In this document: positions 16,448-18,599 of the stretch, piece after piece
Layout: each line of letters starts with the position of its first letter
Position numbering within the stretch: the stretch's first letter is position 1
NCBI GenBank assembly: GCA_030147065.1
Contig: JASLAP010000239.1
Location: 1 to 18,599, forward strand
DNA from: Pseudonocardia sp.
GTDB lineage: Bacteria; Actinomycetota; Actinomycetes; Mycobacteriales; Pseudonocardiaceae
Reading direction: 5' to 3'
DNA length: 18,599 nt
Notes under the pieces: generated by a model
The model's input: the letters and a program-made list of their open reading frames with translations, nothing else
The model's database searches: none
What the model was told of the DNA's origin: nothing
Position numbers and translations under genes: made by a program

Positions 16448-17020
16448 CTACCAGCCGGGCCCGTCCGGGCCGGGCCAGCGGTCCCGGCAGGCCTCCAGCA
16501 GCGGGGCCTGCAGCCGCGCCCAGGGCGACAGCGGCCCGCCGGGATCGTGCGCGGCGTCCAGGAACCGGTCCCAGGTCCACCACTGCCAGGTGTCGACCTC
16601 GTCGGGGTCGGGCCGCGGGTCGCCGTCCACCCGGCAGACGAACACCGGGCAACGCTCGTTCTCCTCGATCCCGCCGGCCGAGGCCCGGTAGGCGAAGTCG
16701 GGCAGCACCAGCCGCAGCCCGGCCGCGCCCAGCCCCAGCTCGTCGGCCAGCCGGCGGTGCACCGCTTCGCCCAGGTCCTCGCCCGGCGCCGGGTGCCCGC
16801 AGCAGGTGTTGGTCCACACCCCGGGGAAGGTGCGCTTGTCCGCCGCCCGGCGGGTCACCAGCAACCGGCCGTCGCGGTCGAAGCCGTAGCAGGAGAAGGC
16901 CAGGTGCAGCGGGGTGTCCCGGCCGTGCACCGCGGCCTTGTCCGCGACGCCGATCGGCCGGCCGTCCTGGTCGAGCAGGACCACCTGCTCGGGCGGGCGG
17001 GTGCTGGGAGCAGCGGTCAT
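16448..17020 (-). CDS. idi: Isopentenyl-diphosphate delta-isomerase, type 1
   Basis: A 190-residue Nudix-fold enzyme that interconverts isopentenyl and dimethylallyl diphosphate for isoprenoid synthesis. Active-site elements match the E. coli enzyme: metal-ligand region TPLHLAFSCYGF (His39), catalytic cysteine at 74 in WTNTCCGHP, Nudix-like helix GEDLGEAVHRRLADELG, and Glu120/Glu122 in GIEENERCPVF. The full length is present and ends at TAG. I place the start at ATG 17020 because family similarity begins soon after; the frame stays open upstream to 17188 without similarity. No Shine-Dalgarno is evident, so leaderless translation is possible. No other isoprenoid gene is nearby. Confidence 0.93.
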   Translation of the reverse strand: MTAAPSTRPPEQVVLLDQDGRPIGVADKAAVHGRDTPLHLAFSCYGFDRDGRLLVTRRAADKRTFPGVWTNTCCGHPAPGEDLGEAVHRRLADELGLGAAGLRLVLPDFAYRASAGGIEENERCPVFVCRVDGDPRPDPDEVDTWQWWTWDRFLDAAHDPGGPLSPWARLQAPLLEACRDRWPGPDGPGW

Positions 17021-17177
17021 GGCACAGACGATGGCCGATCCGGCGGGTTCGCGCGCGGCGAACGCGGACCGGCCGGGGGAATCCGGGCGCCGGCGATGAG
17101 TTGACGGCGGGGTGGGGGTCGTACCGCAGACCGACACACCACCGGGACACCCGGGGGCACACCGCAGGAGGACGACA
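17021..17177. promoter_or_regulatory. Divergent spacer between idi and the MFS exporter
   Basis: A 157-bp spacer. TTGACG (17101-17106, plus strand) is a -35-like hexamer, but the sequence at the expected -10 distance (TACCGC region) is poor. AGGAGG (17166-17171) lies six bases before the exporter GTG and fixes that start. No TetR/MarR-type regulator gene or convincing operator is visible. Confidence 0.35.
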
Positions 17178-18599
17178 GTGGAGACCACCAGCCCGCCGCC
17201 GAAGGCGACCCGCCGCGAGTGGATCGGCCTGGCCGTCCTCGCCCTGGCCTGCCTGCTCTACGTGATGGACCTGACCGTCCTGCACCTGGCCGTGCCCGCG
17301 CTCAGCGCGGACCTGGCACCGAGCAGCAGCCAGCTGCTGTGGATCATCGACGTGTACGGTTTCATGGTGGCCGGCGCGCTGGTCACCATGGGCACCCTGG
17401 GCGACCGGATCGGCCGGCGGCGGCTGCTGATGATCGGCGCGGCGGCGTTCGGGCTGGTCTCGATCCTGGCCGCGTTCTCCACCACCCCGGAGATGCTGAT
17501 CGTCAGCCGGGCGCTGCTCGGGCTGGCCGGCGCGACCATCGCGCCGTCCACCCTGTCGTTGATCTTTCACATGTTCCGCGACCCGACCGAGCGCACCCGC
17601 GCGGTCGGCGTCTGGATCGGCGCCTTCTCCGCGGGCAGCGCGGTGGGCCCGGTGCTCGGCGGGCTGGTGCTGGAGTTCTTCTGGTGGGGCTCGGTGTTCC
17701 TGCTGGCGCTGCCGGTGATGGGCGCGCTGCTGGTGCTGGGCCCGCGGGTGCTGCCCGAGTACCGCGACCCGGACGCCGGCCGGCTCGACGTGCTCAGCGC
17801 CGCGATGTCGGTGGTCGCCCTGCTGGCGGTCGTCTACGGGGTCAAGCAGGTCGCCCAGGACGGGGTCGGCGTCGGGTCGGTGCTGGCGGTGGCCGGCGGG
17901 GTGCTGGTCGGGGCGGCCTGGCTGGGCCGCCAGCGCCGGCTGGCCGACCCGATGATCGACGTCAGCCTGTTCCGGAACCGGCAGTTCAGCACCGCGCTGG
18001 TGGTCAACTTCCTGGCGATCTTCGTGATGATCGGGTACTTCCTGTTCATCGGCCAGTACCTGCAGCTGGTGCTCGGGCTCTCGCCGCTGGAGGCCGGGCT
18101 GTGGTCGGTGCCCTCGGCGGCCGGCTTCGTGCTCAGCTCGCAGCTGACCCCGCGGCTGGTCGGCCGGTTCCGCCCGGCGAACGTGGTGGCCGCCGGGCTG
18201 GCCGCGTCCGCGGTGGGGATGCTGGTGCTCACCACGGTCGGCGTGGACTCCGGGCTGGTGCCGCTGGTCACCGCCTCGGTGGTGATCTCGATCGGGATGG
18301 GCCCGGTGTTCGGGCTGACCACCGAGATGATCGTGGGCGCGGCCCCAGAGGAGAAGGCGGGTGCGGCGTCGGGGATCTCCGAGACCGCCGCCGAGCTGGG
18401 CGGGGCGCTGGGCATCGCGGTGCTGGGCACCATCGGTGTGGCCATCTACCGCGCCGGCCTGGCCGGGCTGCCGGCCGGCGTGCCCGCCGACGCGGCCGAG
18501 GCGGCCCGGGACACCCTGGGCGGCGCGGTCGGCGCGGTAGATGGCCACGCCGATGGTGCCCAGCACCGCGATGCCCAGCGCCCCGCCCAGCTCGGCGGC
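17178..18599 (+). CDS. MFS drug exporter of the DHA2 (QacA/SmvA-like) family, 3' end missing
   Basis: Proton-coupled membrane exporter, predicted 14-segment DHA2 type. Helix 1 has the acidic residue Asp31 in MDLTVLHLAVPAL; motif A is GDRIGRRR (75-82); the antiporter motif C region reads GAFSAGSAVGPVLGG. LWIIDVYGFMVAGALVTMGTLGD is typical of the QacA/SmvA branch. GTG 17178 follows AGGAGG with a six-base gap. The frame reaches the window end without a stop. From about codon 452 (base 18531) the sequence is the reverse complement of codons 404-427, so the last roughly 23 codons are not authentic transporter sequence; the genuine part stops near AARDTLGGAV. Family members are usually somewhat longer, so the true C-terminus is lost. 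Substrates unknown. Confidence 0.87.
   Translation, partial: METTSPPPKATRREWIGLAVLALACLLYVMDLTVLHLAVPALSADLAPSSSQLLWIIDVYGFMVAGALVTMGTLGDRIGRRRLLMIGAAAFGLVSILAAFSTTPEMLIVSRALLGLAGATIAPSTLSLIFHMFRDPTERTRAVGVWIGAFSAGSAVGPVLGGLVLEFFWWGSVFLLALPVMGALLVLGPRVLPEYRDPDAGRLDVLSAAMSVVALLAVVYGVKQVAQDGVGVGSVLAVAGGVLVGAAWLGRQRRLADPMIDVSLFRNRQFSTALVVNFLAIFVMIGYFLFIGQYLQLVLGLSPLEAGLWSVPSAAGFVLSSQLTPRLVGRFRPANVVAAGLAASAVGMLVLTTVGVDSGLVPLVTASVVISIGMGPVFGLTTEMIVGAAPEEKAGAASGISETAAELGGALGIAVLGTIGVAIYRAGLAGLPAGVPADAAEAARDTLGGAVGAVDGHADGAQHRDAQRPAQLGG
18387..18599. repeat. 70-bp fold-back inverted repeat at the window end
   Basis: Bases 18530-18599 are the reverse complement of 18387-18456, with 69 of 70 positions matching (18437 T faces 18549 G). 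The 73-bp stretch between them is the loop. Both arms lie in the exporter gene, and the right arm runs exactly to the last base. The junction carries a short direct homology, GGCGCGGT at 18522-18529 and again at 18531-18538. The pattern is what template switching or a palindromic assembly end leaves behind; a real inverted duplication is the alternative. Confidence 0.9.

Noticed and set aside
16356..18566. 736-residue minus-strand frame opposite the exporter and idi
   Set aside because: Antisense to the MFS gene and out of frame with idi; part of it arises from the fold-back arm.
18530..18599. Linear-replicon telomere or terminal hairpin
   Set aside because: The arms are coding sequence of an MFS exporter and there is no telomere-associated gene; a chimeric end is simpler.

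Overview
The window is high-GC DNA with GTG/ATG starts, AGGAGG-type ribosome binding sites and many 4-base start/stop overlaps. Gene content (multi-domain DhaM, PucR-type regulator, group II truncated haemoglobin, DHA2 exporter, standalone type 1 IPP isomerase) fits a free-living actinobacterium. A Pseudonocardia-like genus is my guess, not a demonstrated fact. No rRNA, tRNA, CRISPR array, transposase or phage gene was seen.

Layout. (1) 54-1105, plus strand: two overlapping flavin genes, a flavin reductase-domain protein and a flavodoxin-fold NAD(P)H:FMN reductase; the oxygenase they would serve is not in the window. (2) 1179-1288: a 30-bp-period array of near-palindromic repeats between converging genes. 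(3) 1311-5850, minus strand: a complete PEP-dependent dihydroxyacetone kinase operon dhaK-dhaL-dhaM. DhaM is one 963-residue polypeptide carrying EIIA, HPr and a full-length Enzyme I. (4) 5925-6878: a divergent aldo/keto reductase. (5) 6902-8170, minus strand: a PucR/CdaR-type regulator, divergent from (6) 8331-13340: a five-gene branched-chain-amino-acid-type ABC importer (two ATPases, two permeases, lipoprotein binding protein), closed by a strong hairpin shared with (7) 13423-15785, minus strand: an APC-family amino acid permease translationally coupled to a two-domain universal stress protein. (8) 15904-16368: a group II truncated haemoglobin. (9) 16448-17020, minus strand: isopentenyl-diphosphate isomerase. 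(10) 17178-end: a DHA2/QacA-like MFS exporter with no stop codon in the window.

How they work together. The dha genes form a closed relay PEP > EI > HPr > EIIA > DhaL-ADP > dihydroxyacetone on DhaK, needing no general PTS proteins. The PucR regulator probably controls the divergent importer, with inverted repeats and a -10-like box in the shared spacer. The permease/stress-protein pair and the importer both point to uptake of nitrogenous compounds; the substrates cannot be read from sequence.

Most notable oddities: the last 70 bases are a near-perfect reverse complement of 18387-18456, so the window end looks like a fold-back junction and the last codons of the exporter are not genuine; the importer ATPase LivG has proline in place of the signature-motif glycine; and a second exact 30-bp tandem repeat sits at the livF-livH junction.
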